Shown here in pieces: positions 1-13,600 of a stretch of DNA of 64,000 nt. A program made the position numbers and the translations under genes. This DNA is from Hofstenia miamia (Eukaryota; Xenacoelomorpha; Acoela): NCBI GenBank assembly GCA_004352715.1, contig SCFE01000024.1:1003676-1067675 (forward strand). The letters run 5' to 3'. Below the pieces are notes generated by a model. It ran no database searches and was not told the origin of the DNA. It saw only the letters and a program-made list of their open reading frames with translations. Every line of letters begins with the position of its first letter. Positions within the stretch are counted from its first letter, which is position 1.

Positions 1-275
1 TATTCCTTAATAGGCCCGAAGACAATTCCCCAACATGTGAATCTGTAATTGCAAAAACCAATAAATAAAGAATACACACACACACACTGTCACGCAAACA
101 TTATTGCTTCAGAGTTCAGGCTAATTAAATAGTACGTCTAATTTAAAATCAAAATGTATCATTTATATAAATAATAAGCTTACCTCCATGCAAATGTTTC
201 GTCATCGTTTTCAGCACTAAACACACCAATATAAACGGAGTCACCAACAACATTAACTTTTAAAACTAAATAACT
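1..275. repeat. Direct repeat, copy A (truncated by gap)
   Basis: Nearly identical to 4341-4615, in the same orientation, with a few substitutions and short indels (for example around the CA microsatellite near 75-87). It starts at the window edge, so it may extend further left, and it stops at the 1000-N gap. It contains a partial minus-strand exon (184-275) with a GTAAG donor. It could be a true segmental duplication or an unmerged haplotype copy placed next to a gap. Confidence 0.85.
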
Positions 276-1275
276 NNNNNNNNNNNNNNNNNNNNNNNNN
301 NNNNNNNNNNNNNNNNNNNNNNNNNNNNNNNNNNNNNNNNNNNNNNNNNNNNNNNNNNNNNNNNNNNNNNNNNNNNNNNNNNNNNNNNNNNNNNNNNNNN
401 NNNNNNNNNNNNNNNNNNNNNNNNNNNNNNNNNNNNNNNNNNNNNNNNNNNNNNNNNNNNNNNNNNNNNNNNNNNNNNNNNNNNNNNNNNNNNNNNNNNN
501 NNNNNNNNNNNNNNNNNNNNNNNNNNNNNNNNNNNNNNNNNNNNNNNNNNNNNNNNNNNNNNNNNNNNNNNNNNNNNNNNNNNNNNNNNNNNNNNNNNNN
601 NNNNNNNNNNNNNNNNNNNNNNNNNNNNNNNNNNNNNNNNNNNNNNNNNNNNNNNNNNNNNNNNNNNNNNNNNNNNNNNNNNNNNNNNNNNNNNNNNNNN
701 NNNNNNNNNNNNNNNNNNNNNNNNNNNNNNNNNNNNNNNNNNNNNNNNNNNNNNNNNNNNNNNNNNNNNNNNNNNNNNNNNNNNNNNNNNNNNNNNNNNN
801 NNNNNNNNNNNNNNNNNNNNNNNNNNNNNNNNNNNNNNNNNNNNNNNNNNNNNNNNNNNNNNNNNNNNNNNNNNNNNNNNNNNNNNNNNNNNNNNNNNNN
901 NNNNNNNNNNNNNNNNNNNNNNNNNNNNNNNNNNNNNNNNNNNNNNNNNNNNNNNNNNNNNNNNNNNNNNNNNNNNNNNNNNNNNNNNNNNNNNNNNNNN
1001 NNNNNNNNNNNNNNNNNNNNNNNNNNNNNNNNNNNNNNNNNNNNNNNNNNNNNNNNNNNNNNNNNNNNNNNNNNNNNNNNNNNNNNNNNNNNNNNNNNNN
1101 NNNNNNNNNNNNNNNNNNNNNNNNNNNNNNNNNNNNNNNNNNNNNNNNNNNNNNNNNNNNNNNNNNNNNNNNNNNNNNNNNNNNNNNNNNNNNNNNNNNN
1201 NNNNNNNNNNNNNNNNNNNNNNNNNNNNNNNNNNNNNNNNNNNNNNNNNNNNNNNNNNNNNNNNNNNNNNNNNNN
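276..1275. other. Assembly gap (1000 N)
   Basis: A run of exactly 1000 N. The left flank is the truncated repeat copy A and the right flank begins with a short (TA)n tract. A round length suggests a placeholder rather than a measured gap. Confidence 0.95.
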
Positions 1276-2457
1276 TATATATATATATCACATACGCAAT
1301 TAAGCTATTTAAAAGGAATGCACCGTCCATATATTATTTTAAACGAATTTCATGTACTCATCGCATTTTTAAAATGATAGAAAGAGAGTGTGGTGGTATG
1401 CAAGCACTGATTGATATTAATATATATCAAAGTTAATATATAATTGGTTTTTCTCATTAAACATGTATCCTATCGCCTAAATGATTTAATGCTTTTGTTT
1501 CTAAATTTGCGTTTTAAACAGTCCTAACACTATTGTTTTTAGAAAATATTGCAAATAACTTTCTAAGGCTAAATAATATAATATTTCGATATAAGCAAAA
1601 TTAACAAAAATAGAACTGAAGTTGACCATTCAGTTGCTACTGTAGAAGATAATATTTAGGAGGTGATCAAAGCGTAGCACTTTTAAAACTGAAAACTTGA
1701 ATTTGATTAGCAAGTTTTAAGTCAGCTCGCCTAATTTTATAAAATGCAATAAGTTTGTACCTAACATAAATGATTTTTGAACAAAGAAATGTAAAAACTA
1801 TTTCTGGCAAACGCCCCATACATTTTGAAAGAGTAAAGAAAAGCAGAATAAATTTTAATGCAAAACTGAAAAAATGAAAAGATTTATTAAATTTGATTAG
1901 GATTGAATGATTAGTAAATATTGTCTTCGGAACTGACGAAATCTGTATTATTGTTATTACATCAAAAGTTTAAATATTAAAGTAAAGTTGTGAAAACATT
2001 AAATTTTGGTTACGCGAAACCAAATGTTTTGCATACACACACTAAACTAAGTTCAAATTTGGTGTGAATTTTTAGATCAAACATTTAGTTTTGATTCCCT
2101 TTTTCTGCTTAAGGGCTCATCAAAAACATTTGCAAGAGAACATAGCAAATATATAATTAAAAGTCTTTGAAATATTGATAAAGATTTGCAGATATCTCAT
2201 ATTTATATTACATTCTCATTCTTATAAGTTCCAATTGTTCTGATGTATTTAGAGGAAGTGTTTAATTTGGGGTCTTATGTAACAGAAATAAGGAATAGTA
2301 GAACTGCATTTATTTGGAATTTTAAACACCTATAAACTTTCTGATTTTTATAAAACCAACCGCCCTTAGACATGTATAATTATTAAAAATTATGAAAAAA
2401 TGCATAACTTGCAAACAAAACTAAATCTTCCATTGTTTCTGCAATGTTTTTCACTGC
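1276..2457. other. Non-coding A/T-rich stretch
   Basis: No open frame of useful length, no recognisable RNA gene and no repeat with a second copy that I could see. Confidence 0.6.

Positions 2458-2517
<60 letters not shown>
2458..2517 (+). repeat. (TAA)20 microsatellite
   Basis: An uninterrupted TAA trinucleotide tract of about 60 bp. It is followed by sequence of higher complexity (2518-2652) and then a gap. A (TAA)n tract also marks the 3' end of the retrotransposon at 37587, so this one could be the tail of another minus-strand element, but no coding remnant is visible beside it. Confidence 0.95.
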
Positions 2518-2652
2518 GCAGCATTCTAAAATATGTCCGCTCGCATAATCTTTTACATAATCAAACCACTTTAATCCATTCTTATCCTGGTCACAACTCT
2601 AGGCTTCTTGCTGAAAAGATCTCACAATATCCTATCGCGTATGTCATCAAGC

Positions 2653-3652
2653 NNNNNNNNNNNNNNNNNNNNNNNNNNNNNNNNNNNNNNNNNNNNNNNN
2701 NNNNNNNNNNNNNNNNNNNNNNNNNNNNNNNNNNNNNNNNNNNNNNNNNNNNNNNNNNNNNNNNNNNNNNNNNNNNNNNNNNNNNNNNNNNNNNNNNNNN
2801 NNNNNNNNNNNNNNNNNNNNNNNNNNNNNNNNNNNNNNNNNNNNNNNNNNNNNNNNNNNNNNNNNNNNNNNNNNNNNNNNNNNNNNNNNNNNNNNNNNNN
2901 NNNNNNNNNNNNNNNNNNNNNNNNNNNNNNNNNNNNNNNNNNNNNNNNNNNNNNNNNNNNNNNNNNNNNNNNNNNNNNNNNNNNNNNNNNNNNNNNNNNN
3001 NNNNNNNNNNNNNNNNNNNNNNNNNNNNNNNNNNNNNNNNNNNNNNNNNNNNNNNNNNNNNNNNNNNNNNNNNNNNNNNNNNNNNNNNNNNNNNNNNNNN
3101 NNNNNNNNNNNNNNNNNNNNNNNNNNNNNNNNNNNNNNNNNNNNNNNNNNNNNNNNNNNNNNNNNNNNNNNNNNNNNNNNNNNNNNNNNNNNNNNNNNNN
3201 NNNNNNNNNNNNNNNNNNNNNNNNNNNNNNNNNNNNNNNNNNNNNNNNNNNNNNNNNNNNNNNNNNNNNNNNNNNNNNNNNNNNNNNNNNNNNNNNNNNN
3301 NNNNNNNNNNNNNNNNNNNNNNNNNNNNNNNNNNNNNNNNNNNNNNNNNNNNNNNNNNNNNNNNNNNNNNNNNNNNNNNNNNNNNNNNNNNNNNNNNNNN
3401 NNNNNNNNNNNNNNNNNNNNNNNNNNNNNNNNNNNNNNNNNNNNNNNNNNNNNNNNNNNNNNNNNNNNNNNNNNNNNNNNNNNNNNNNNNNNNNNNNNNN
3501 NNNNNNNNNNNNNNNNNNNNNNNNNNNNNNNNNNNNNNNNNNNNNNNNNNNNNNNNNNNNNNNNNNNNNNNNNNNNNNNNNNNNNNNNNNNNNNNNNNNN
3601 NNNNNNNNNNNNNNNNNNNNNNNNNNNNNNNNNNNNNNNNNNNNNNNNNNNN
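2653..3652. other. Assembly gap (1000 N)
   Basis: Exactly 1000 N. Flanking sequence on both sides (2518-2652 and 3653-3840) is noticeably richer in G+C than its surroundings, which suggests that the gap lies inside a repeat or mobile element. Confidence 0.95.
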
Positions 3653-4340
3653 GAGGCTTACAAATAAAGCGCAATTTAGCGTTCCAGCCTGTCAAAGCCG
3701 AATAATAGAGACATGCTAACACACAGAAGCTAAAACGGGAGTTGGCTCCACATTGTGGGAGTAGAGGGTAGATGCACGTGTGTACTCATCATCATTGCCC
3801 AGATTGTGAGGAGAGTTCACTGAGGTATGGGCCCGACGATCGCAACTAAACAGTCATTTGGGAGTTTAATAAAAAATTTATTTAAATATATGATGATGCA
3901 AAATGTCTTTCACCTATAATCTTATAAGATAACAAAACCGGGAAATAAGACGCTCTACTTTCAAAATAAATAATAGTAAATATCACAATTGTTTGTAGTT
4001 AAATGTTACATTATGCAACAGACTATAGTGAACACTAAGACAGTATCAGTTTTTTGTTCAGCTGCATCGTAATAATGATGTTATCAAAGCAGCACTGCTG
4101 TTTTTGTCTCCAGGATTTCCAGCCTGACATAGCCTGATTTACATTACAAAATGCTTATTTACGTCGTTGATTACGTTGCAAGACTGATGTATTTACACAA
4201 CATCAAACCCAGTTTAATGAAAAATATTCAGAAGAGATGTTTCAATAGTGTTGGAATAATATTCACTCAGCATATTACATTATTTCTCCATTTAGACGTC
4301 TGAAGATGTTAGGGAACATGTACAACTTAGAGTCCGCCAG
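3653..4340. other. Non-coding stretch between gap and repeat copy B
   Basis: The first 190 bp is relatively G+C-rich and may be the edge of an unidentified repeat. The rest is plain A/T-rich sequence. I see no gene. Confidence 0.5.
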
Positions 4341-4615
4341 TATTCCTTAATAGGCCCGAAGACAATTCCCCAACATGTGAATCTGTATGTGCAAAAACCA
4401 ATAAAGAATACACACACACACATTGTCACGCAAACATTATTGCTTCAGAGTTCAGGCTAATCTAACAGTACGTCTAATTTAAAATCAAAATGTATCATTT
4501 ATATAAATAATAATCTTACCTCCATGCAAATGTTTCGTCATCATTTTCAGCACTAAACACACCAATATAAACGGAGTCACCAACAACATTAACTTTTAAA
4601 ACTAAATAACCTTCG
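4341..4615. repeat. Direct repeat, copy B
   Basis: Second copy of the repeat at 1-275. The two copies diverge at the last base before the gap in copy A. Here the sequence continues into the exon at 4520-4697. The coding part differs between copies at one codon only, AAC versus AAT, both Asn, whereas the non-coding part has several substitutions and indels. Confidence 0.85.
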
Positions 4616-4697
4616 CTTTGTCTACTTCCTCGAGTAAATTAGTGATTTCAACTGCATCACATTCAATGATCTCATTTCGACTCGAAAACAAATTCAT
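4520..4697 (-). CDS. Candidate exon of an unrecognised gene, with an apparent frame break
   Basis: On the minus strand the exon ends with a good donor (CATGGAG|GTAAGA, donor G at 4519). The frame entering the donor reads EGYLVLKVNVVGDSVYIGVF and then SAENDDETFAWR. Upstream, a different frame starts with ATG at 4697 (MNLFSSRNEIIECDAVEITN, then LLEEVDK) and hits a stop near 4603. Joining the two frames needs a 1-base shift near 4610-4620. This could be an assembly indel, a pseudogene lesion, or two unrelated frames with a 5' boundary I have misread. The last part is duplicated at 184-275. I do not recognise the family. The next exon of this gene would lie outside the window to the left or in the first gap. 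Confidence 0.4.
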
Positions 4698-4699
4698 GT

Positions 4700-7600
4700 C
4701 AGTTAACACTATTTAACGGAGGAAGTGCAATTTTTAATGGGATTATGAATCCGCTTTATAAGGAATTGTAAGTATTTGATGCCAACTCAAATGATTAAAA
4801 TATTTTCTTAATTCCGATGAAGCGCGCCTTTTTATAGGTAATTAGTATGGTAATTATTAGAGCCAGGATATTCAAATGCTACAAAAACTCATTTTGTAAT
4901 ATACAATTTGCGCTAACACGTTGAAATATGTACTAAAAAATATATGTAACAACAACACACCAAAACTGGTTTCGGCCTTTGAGTCATAATTACAAGCACG
5001 CAACACCAACATGCTTAAAAGTTATCTTCTGAGAAACAAGTCCCCGATCACTTAAAATCAATTTATAAAATGAAAGCTTTTTTAGCTTCGCTGTTATTCA
5101 CAGGAATATGTTCTGCCAGGACCGCCGTCCCAAGATTAGTTTTTCAATGTTTCTTCGATTATCCTTCAAAATTTTTGTTTAAGAGGACTGACCATCAGTT
5201 ATTTTTGTCCCGGGTTTCAGCATTGTGATTGCAGCGCCAAACAATAATTCTAATAATGTAATAATATACAGTCCAATGGTACAATAATATAGGTTAAAAA
5301 AATACAATGGCAAATATATGTACCACATTAAAATTTTGTCCCATATAATAGTAATCATCATAAACTTTATAAAACAACTTTACATTATATGTTTTAGTCA
5401 TCTAGAATCTAAAAATAATAATTACAGAAAAAAAATTTCGGGTTGAAAGGGTTAAAAGGGAAAAATCAGATTTTGGTTTTAAATAAAGTAAATCAGCTCT
5501 AAAATCTAGCTGTAAACATTCATAATTATGGATTATTATAGGTTGATTGACAAAAATTATAAATATGTGATCACATATGCGAACAGAAAATAATTCGCAA
5601 ACATAAAAATATTTGTAAAATATTTATCCTGGCTCTAGTAAATATTCTCAAATAGCTTTTCCTACACATGTATGTACAATTGCGGATGAGGGTTGTATAT
5701 GTAACTATTTAAAAACGGAGCTTAATTACTAAATCCTGTAAGATAAAAATTTCATCAACTCTGAGTTTGAAAGTAGACTGAATCCCAAACAATAGTTTTC
5801 TACGAAGCTGTGATCTTAATGAACAGAACATGCAAATCTTGAATTAATTTTATATATAGAGGAACTATGATAAATAAAAAATATCACATTTATATCAACA
5901 AACAATATAATGTTTTGGCAACTGGAAACACTTGATCTTTAAGGCTTTGCTTACGTTTTCGAGTTCCCGAATTATGAAAAAAAAGTTTAAAAAATAATAG
6001 CAAGTCGATATTTCATAATTATCAGCTTTAATTCTCATAATACGATGAAAAAAATAGTATTGATATATTAACTTAAAGTTAATCGCAAATGTTAGGAAGG
6101 ACAATTAGAATAAGAGGCCACCAAATTAGCACAATTGTGTAAAAATAATTAGGCTGACAAATATATGTTAAATTTTTAAACTTTTTTTGCTTCAAACAGT
6201 GAAATGATTCCTCAAGTATTTCTAGTTTCATCCACATTTATTACACAGATATGAATATTATAAAGGAAGACGTGAAAATTTTCTAATTCTGAACCTTTAT
6301 AGTCCATTTCAATATATTGCATTGGTCATCCATCTATTAATTGCCTGTGTTTTTTTATCTTGATTTTCAAATTTATGCTATGAAATATTTAAGATTTAAA
6401 GTAACCAACTTATTTCCCACACTATTATATTGTATTGGGTTGATGCACTGATATTATAGTTGTCCTTATGAAAAGGAATTTAAATGTTGTGTTCTTGTAT
6501 AATCAGAAATGATTCAAGATTTCAAGATTGCTCAGAGGTTTTCTATCACTACTTTTAATGTAATTGTTGGGTCTTAGTAAATACATGCGCTACATTAGTT
6601 ATCTAATGAAGTAGAATGCTAGTTTAAAACTGAAAGTTTATGTATTATTGGGAAAATAAGTACGAGCACTATGAACATTACTATTCAGGAGAGAACTGAA
6701 ATGGTAAGAACAAACCCAAGACCAATGACAAAGAACGCATGCATTGTTATTCACCCAAAACCATGCTTACCTCTTTCCACTGTCGGGTCTGAAAAAAGCA
6801 AAAAGCAAGTGTTAGTGAATCATGCAACTAAGCCAAGAGTATTATATAATAGTTACGGTGGCTATGTGATCTAACATTGAGAAGTTATCATAATTTCAAT
6901 AAGACATATAGGGAAGAACAAATGCATAACAAAAAATTAACTAAATGTACAATGCGTGAGGAGTTGCGTAGTTAGTTTAGGATAAGAGATCAAACATTTC
7001 GAAACACTGAAATTACCATTAATGATACTGCGCAATATATAGTGAAATTCTAGTTTGTCTTTGATTAATTAATAAAGAAACTAAAATTTTTGCTTGCTAC
7101 CGATGCATCTTCCAATAATGGATGGATTGTTAATATTATGATTCCCTAAAGAAAAAAACTGGAATTGATTAAACCCACATGTGAAGAATAAGAACTTAGT
7201 GTAGAAGCCAAAATGTTGAGAACGTGATGTTAGCAATATCATTAATACAAACCAGTGAGAAGATAACATCTTTTATGAAGATTACTTATAAATTAAAATA
7301 AATAGCTCACACTTATGTTTATGAGGCTTCTAATAAAAAAAGATATTTCGCAGATAAGCATATATGATAATTGAAAACTAGTACAAGTGGCGACATCCTA
7401 AAACAAATTAAGCCTAATATTTCCTCAATTACATCTTGCTAAATATAGATCAACATAGCCAGGCAATACTTAGAATATAAATGTTGAGATTTAGAGGCAT
7501 AACACTTTTTACATAAAGAAAATCGCTAATGCTAGAGGTCAATTAAAGTTAAATTTTCAGAGTTGGAAATTAAAAATTTAAAGACAGTTGTTCATAATTT

Positions 7601-10600
7601 ATACAAAATCCGAGACATACATGGTTTTAAAAATTAGAATTCACTTTAAGTAGAAGTAACATTTTCTGGAAGCGCAAATTTTATTACTACAGGGAAATGC
7701 CATAGCGGTTGAAACTTAAAATTTAATTTGAGAAACGAGGAGGAGCCTATTCGTATGTTCAGCATTACTTTGTGTTTGCGCAACTTACTACAAAATGTAA
7801 GAAAAAGTCTCAATGTTAGGATATAGTACTATGGTGAACCATCTACCATCAAAGTCGCTAAAATTATCAACTTAAAAACCAGACATTAACACTTTATTAA
7901 ATTGTCGATTATTGTATATTTTGGTTGGTTTATACATAATTTTGATCTGAGTTCTCAAAATAAATCGATTACAATTATTCTTATAAAATTTTGGGTATCC
8001 GGCACGAATATTAAATCTGTATTGAATTGGTGAAGTAATTCCTAGATGGTGTAGTTACTTTATTTGTATTGGCTAAACCCAATCAAAATCATGGTCGAAA
8101 ATTTGACTTGTGTCGTACGAGCAGATTTAGTCACTTTTCAAATATATGGAAAGGCATGCTTTAAGATTTTACATTCAAGTTAACAATGCAGTTGAAGGTC
8201 GATATGGAGGAATATATGTTTCAAAGGTATAAAAACTTCTAAAACTGGACATTTCCAACTCTGATTTCAAAACTAGCAGTGATCATCAAATATGAAAGAA
8301 GAAAAGTGATAAACAGTTTAGTAGCCAATCAGATAAGTTGGACACACTCACACAAAATGCTTATTAAACAAATACCTCGGCGTCGTAGTCAGATTCTATG
8401 GGCAGCACTCTAAATATGGGCAACTTAGTTTGTTAAAGACATTCCAACACCCATATAAGTAGGTAAGAGTGAGTTAGATAGATAGATAGAGAAATGCGTT
8501 TAGTAAAATTGTTAATGATTAGAAGGCTTTTTACCAAAGCGTGCTACAATCTATGTTACAGTACGCTTTGCTAACTACATTATTAAACAAGCAATAAAAA
8601 TAGATGTGCCGAAAACTTCAATTTCATGGGCGAGAATAATAAAATTTAAGAAATTGAATACTATTTTCAGTTTTTTCAAATTCCATTCTTAACAAATAAT
8701 AGCTGTTCCATGCTTATTTACGTGTTTCTCGAAGTAAGCCTTCAAAATCGTGTCATGGAATGAACATCAAAATGCATGAAAAACAGTCAAACACATACCT
8801 TCTTCAGAAGCGAATGATAAAAATCGTCATTTTAAGTGGAAATTTAGCTACTGTATCTCATGATAAAACAACTTAAATCACGTTTGCAACACTGATGGAA
8901 GCAGTGATCCAATCCAATCAAGGACTACTATATTCTGAATATAAATTTTCAAAATGTTAGACAACATGGGGATATATTTTTTGAAAAGAGAATTTCACTC
9001 AAACGATGGAAATAATTTGAGAATACCACTGACTGGCACATATTACTAACAGAAGAAAATAAATAATAGAAATCAACATAATAAAGTATCTTCAGAATGT
9101 TAACAAAAATATATTGGGATTTCAGTAACAAGATAGTTTTACTGAACTAGTCATGCCATAACATAGAAAAAACCTAGAATAAATTCAGCAATATTCTGGA
9201 AATCAAATTTTTATGTTAGAAAGTTAACTTAAAAACCAGGTTGGAAAATTTTAAGTGACTTGTTTAATATACAATAAAACTATAGTAAAAATTAAAAAAA
9301 TGAAATCTATGTGAGACTTTGGCGTAAATATAAAACCAAGTCGCGCCATGACTCTACCAAATTTTTTGCTCTTAATTTTATTGATTCAAAATCACTTCGA
9401 AGTATCTGGCAGAAACCTTCACATTGCAATTTAGCTTTTGCTTTTTATTTTGTTGACTAACTACAGACCAATGACATCAGTACCTTGAGCAAAATTACAT
9501 ATTTGCATATTTAAGCAATTGAAAACTTCGAAATAGATTAGCACAACATTATCTTATTATCAAGACATATTGGTGAGTTATTCTTAAATTGTTTGGCTTA
9601 ATTTGTACAGAACATGATGACAAGGTAACCAGTAGTAAATTGGAATCAATGATGCGTTGTTGTAAATGAGTCTCGAACCTCGCAAATATCATTGATAACC
9701 ATGTCCTTACGATATGTCTCGAAATACAACGTGATTCATTAAGTTGAGACCAGGGCTCTTGGGATTCCTTCTGAAAGCAATCCCCAATTGTGGCGATCAG
9801 TTGCGGTTGTCCAATGCCATGTGTAAGCAACAAGTGCATGTCAGTAACATTCATCAAGCGAAAATCTGTTATAGAAACTCCCTATAACGAATAGCGTGAC
9901 GATGTTTAAAGGTAGCAAAGTACATACTGCCATCGAAGTTCGTCATTGCTATTCAAAAAACACTTTCTCACTTAAAATTATTCTTAATACAGGCTTTTCC
10001 TGATATTTGTTCTTCAGAAAGCTCAAAGGATTTCCTTGAAACCTCATAAGCGATTCAATTTTTGGACCTTCCACATTGTTGATTTCCACGATCAACTGTT
10101 ACAGTCGACATTCAGTGATGACTTTCTACCCTTGCTCCAACCAGAAGTAAGTGAATAACAGCGGATAAATTGATAATCAAAAAATTATGTGTATCACATC
10201 AATGAGTGTACAAATATCATTGCTACTACTATTCTATGTGTTGTTATGTATTTTGAAAAAGTGATGGAGCATGCCCAATTTATGGGGTGCGACTGTTAAT
10301 TAGAGTAATTCCGCATTTATTTCGCTCACTAAACCGAATTAGACATTCGATTTATTTGATGCGCGGGTGAATCAAAACATGGATTGGATATACGCTAGAA
10401 TCAGGCACCTAGGATTCCATAGAATCGGAATCGAGAACAGATTTTTATGCAGAGTCACATCGAAATTCGAATCTCGATTCCTATATAATTTTTAAAGAGT
10501 TTTATTGGAATTTCAAATAATTCAAATAAAATATTATAAAACATAATTTTAAGGACTTCATAAAATCGGCCAATATAATGCTTAAACTAAGTCTACTTAA

Positions 10601-13600
10601 CTTAGTGTTGTCATTTCTTATTAATTGATTTATTTTGTTTGAAGTCTATTTATTGGCAAAAGCCTCGTCAAAATGGCCTAATAAATATATACGAACTGTG
10701 TAAATAATCTTGTGCGCGCTATGCAGAGAAAGTGAGAAGTTCCAAATGGTATTGCATTGTGAAAAATATAAAATGAAGAATTAGATGAAGCAGTTGAATA
10801 GTTATTTGCGGATTTAGTGTATTTCTCGTAAGCTTCCATATATTCTTAAACATCAAATTCTTGAACATGCACTCTAAACCATTCTATTGATCAACCCGAT
10901 TTGGTGAAAAACATAAAAGCAACAACCGTTTCGTAGGGCCATTCTTCAATATTGATCAATATTAAGCGGGCAACTTGGACACATCCTGAGCCACTTGAAT
11001 AAAACTACAATGTTTTCGCAGTGAAAAAAGATTTGTAATTTCTTACTGTCACTTATTCTGTACACCTTGCATGCTTGCTATGCTAAACAAGAATAAACAT
11101 AATCCAGCAACATACCACTGTAAACTGTCTTTTTTATCAAAAAATGGAACATTGCGATTCGTTCAACAAATTAACACAGAATTAGTTACAAGCGGATAAC
11201 GGACGCGTAATTTTTCATCTCTGTATAGTGTACACACAGACTTTTTACACAGAAGGTATATATTTTTAAAAATATAGTTATCCTAATTTGAAAGCTTCTA
11301 CCGAATTTACAATATTAATAACTTTATACTCTGCTTGCCTTAACAAAATGCTACTTATAAATTGTCAATAACTTGTAAAAATATTAGCACGTCCGTTAAA
11401 AAATTAAAAAATGCAATTCAATATTGTTATCAATATATTTTTAATAATCAGTATAATGCAAAGGAGCAATTCACAAAAGCTCTATTAATTTGAAATTTAA
11501 TGGTCCTTTGTCTAGTCAGTTCATATCAACCTGACTGTAGCACACAATTTGGATTTTCAAAATATGCTGAATAGAAGCATTGGGTTATATATATATATCA
11601 GTTCAAACTGTTTTAAATACTTCTATCATAATGGGAAGTTCCTATAACTATATGAGTTTAAACTATGCTGTCGTAAATGGTACTGATCGAATCCTAACTA
11701 ATAAAATTCATTAACACTATTCCTTGCAACAGTGCACCTAAATATTTTGGACTAACAAGGAAAGCCGATTTGCAATGCTTTAATTCGATGTGTAGTAAAC
11801 GTTCTTAGCCGTTAATTATATATTTGTAAAACAATTGGCATACAAAAGTATTTTGTTAAATTTGATCTTTTGACCTTAAGAGGAATCAATCGGAATCGAA
11901 CCAAATTTTTTTTGGAATCGCTGAGCCCTATTTAGACATACATTGTATTTGCATGTGGGCTACATGCAATTATGTCCGGTGTTCATTAGGCACGAAACTT
12001 AGTAGGCATGTCCTCCTTTGATACAAATACTCTGCGAAAAATCTAAAACATTGAAGCGATTATTTTCGATGTCTGTCAAAGTATGTTTTCGCTAATTTTC
12101 GAATGGGGATTTCTTCTTCCAAATCCAAATTTAAGTAAAAATTTTTTGACAAAGTATAAAATGATCCAAGCCAAACCATTTGGAAATGTTACGTTTGAAA
12201 AAATTCTTCCCTGATGGATTTAAGTTCAAGGGATATGTATCTCAAGAGCAAAGCCGATTTGCAGAGGTACGTTGGAAAATTTATAGATTTCGAAGCGAAA
12301 CTATTACCAAGAGTCTAATTTACACATTGTATCCTATTTGTAAATAGAAGTTATTTGAAAATTCTATTATTAAAAGTTGCCGACTTCATTAAATTTCCAT
12401 TACGCATTAATTTTGCATGCACTCTCAAATAAATGACAAAAACGTCAAATGTCAAGAATCAAACGACCAATTTAACATTCTCTTATTGCTTGAATTTAAA
12501 CAAAAAAGTGACATTTTCAAAGCCGCAATAAATACATTATAGAGCAATATACATATTTTAATAAAAACCACATTAATTTTGCAGTGGAATAAGACCAAGA
12601 ATAAGGAGAGAATTTCTACCATAAGAAAATATCAATTCAAGTTTCTTCTAAAGGTGAATTATGCTTAAGGAAAAGTAGCTTAGTACAATTAGTAGTAACA
12701 CGGTAAAAGCTTTCCAATAGTTTGGAAAGCAAATTGTAATTTGTTAATATTGAATGTCTGTTAATTAAATAGTATTGTAAATATCGGTTTGCCCAAAACT
12801 TCCAGTTCGGATTAAACCTGAGAAACATTACATTTTCTGAAAAACAAGCTTCTACAAAAAATTCCAACGGAAGTCATTTCTAAAAGCTGTAAGCACACGT
12901 ATTGCACAAGTACCTATACCTATATACTTAGGCGAATTTGGGTTTGTATCTAAATACAAAAATTTAAATTGTTGGGGAAATTTACGAAATTTACGTAAGA
13001 TATAGTAAGTTGATCCATTAATTGGTAAACTATGTAAACTTAGAATTTCAAGTTTATGCTTAAGTTACGGATAAAAGCATTTTATAGGTACATTGCTGTT
13101 TCAATTTTTTGTAAAAAAATAACTACATAGAGATCTTCAAATTACGGGAAAAACTGAAACTGCACGTGAATGGATACATATTTCCATAGAGTATGGAAAT
13201 GACTTCTAGCAGTGTCCAAAATTGGAAAGCTGCAATGTTAATGGGTTTTAACAGGACTATCCTCATTGGAACGCTTTACATGAATCTTTATAGCAGATCT
13301 ATATCGGTATTCCCACAACCCGATAGGAAGTCTTGAAAATCAGTGAAGAACATAAGTGTTTAAAAACGCGCTTTAAACATGTCTCAAACAATTATTATTT
13401 TTTCAGCCATCTCTGCTTTTATTTGATTCTATTAAAATAATGCACATACACAATCACTCACAATTAAGGGAGCGACATTCTGTTAGTTTTTTAATTTGAT
13501 TTTCAGCTGCTCGGTGGAGTGGGGTGGGATGGGGGAATATAAAGTAATTGCCTGACTAAATATCAGATTAAAGCATCAAATAGGTAATGCGATAAACTAA

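Noticed and set aside
266-1330. Long open frames across N runs here and at 2400-3722, 18838-19874, 34445-34825 and 42778-43251
   Set aside because: They are open only because N cannot form stop codons. The readable ends are microsatellite translations or have no coding character.
6671-6874. 67-codon frame with many Pro and Lys residues
   Set aside because: No splice context, no motif and composition like the surrounding DNA. Frames of this length are expected by chance.
10407-11931. Possible 1.5-kb hAT element: AGGATTCC...AATCGGAATCG at the left and AGGGCTCAGCGATTCC (opposite strand) at the right
   Set aside because: The terminal similarity is short and simple-sequence-like, no target duplication is visible, and no transposase remnant lies between.
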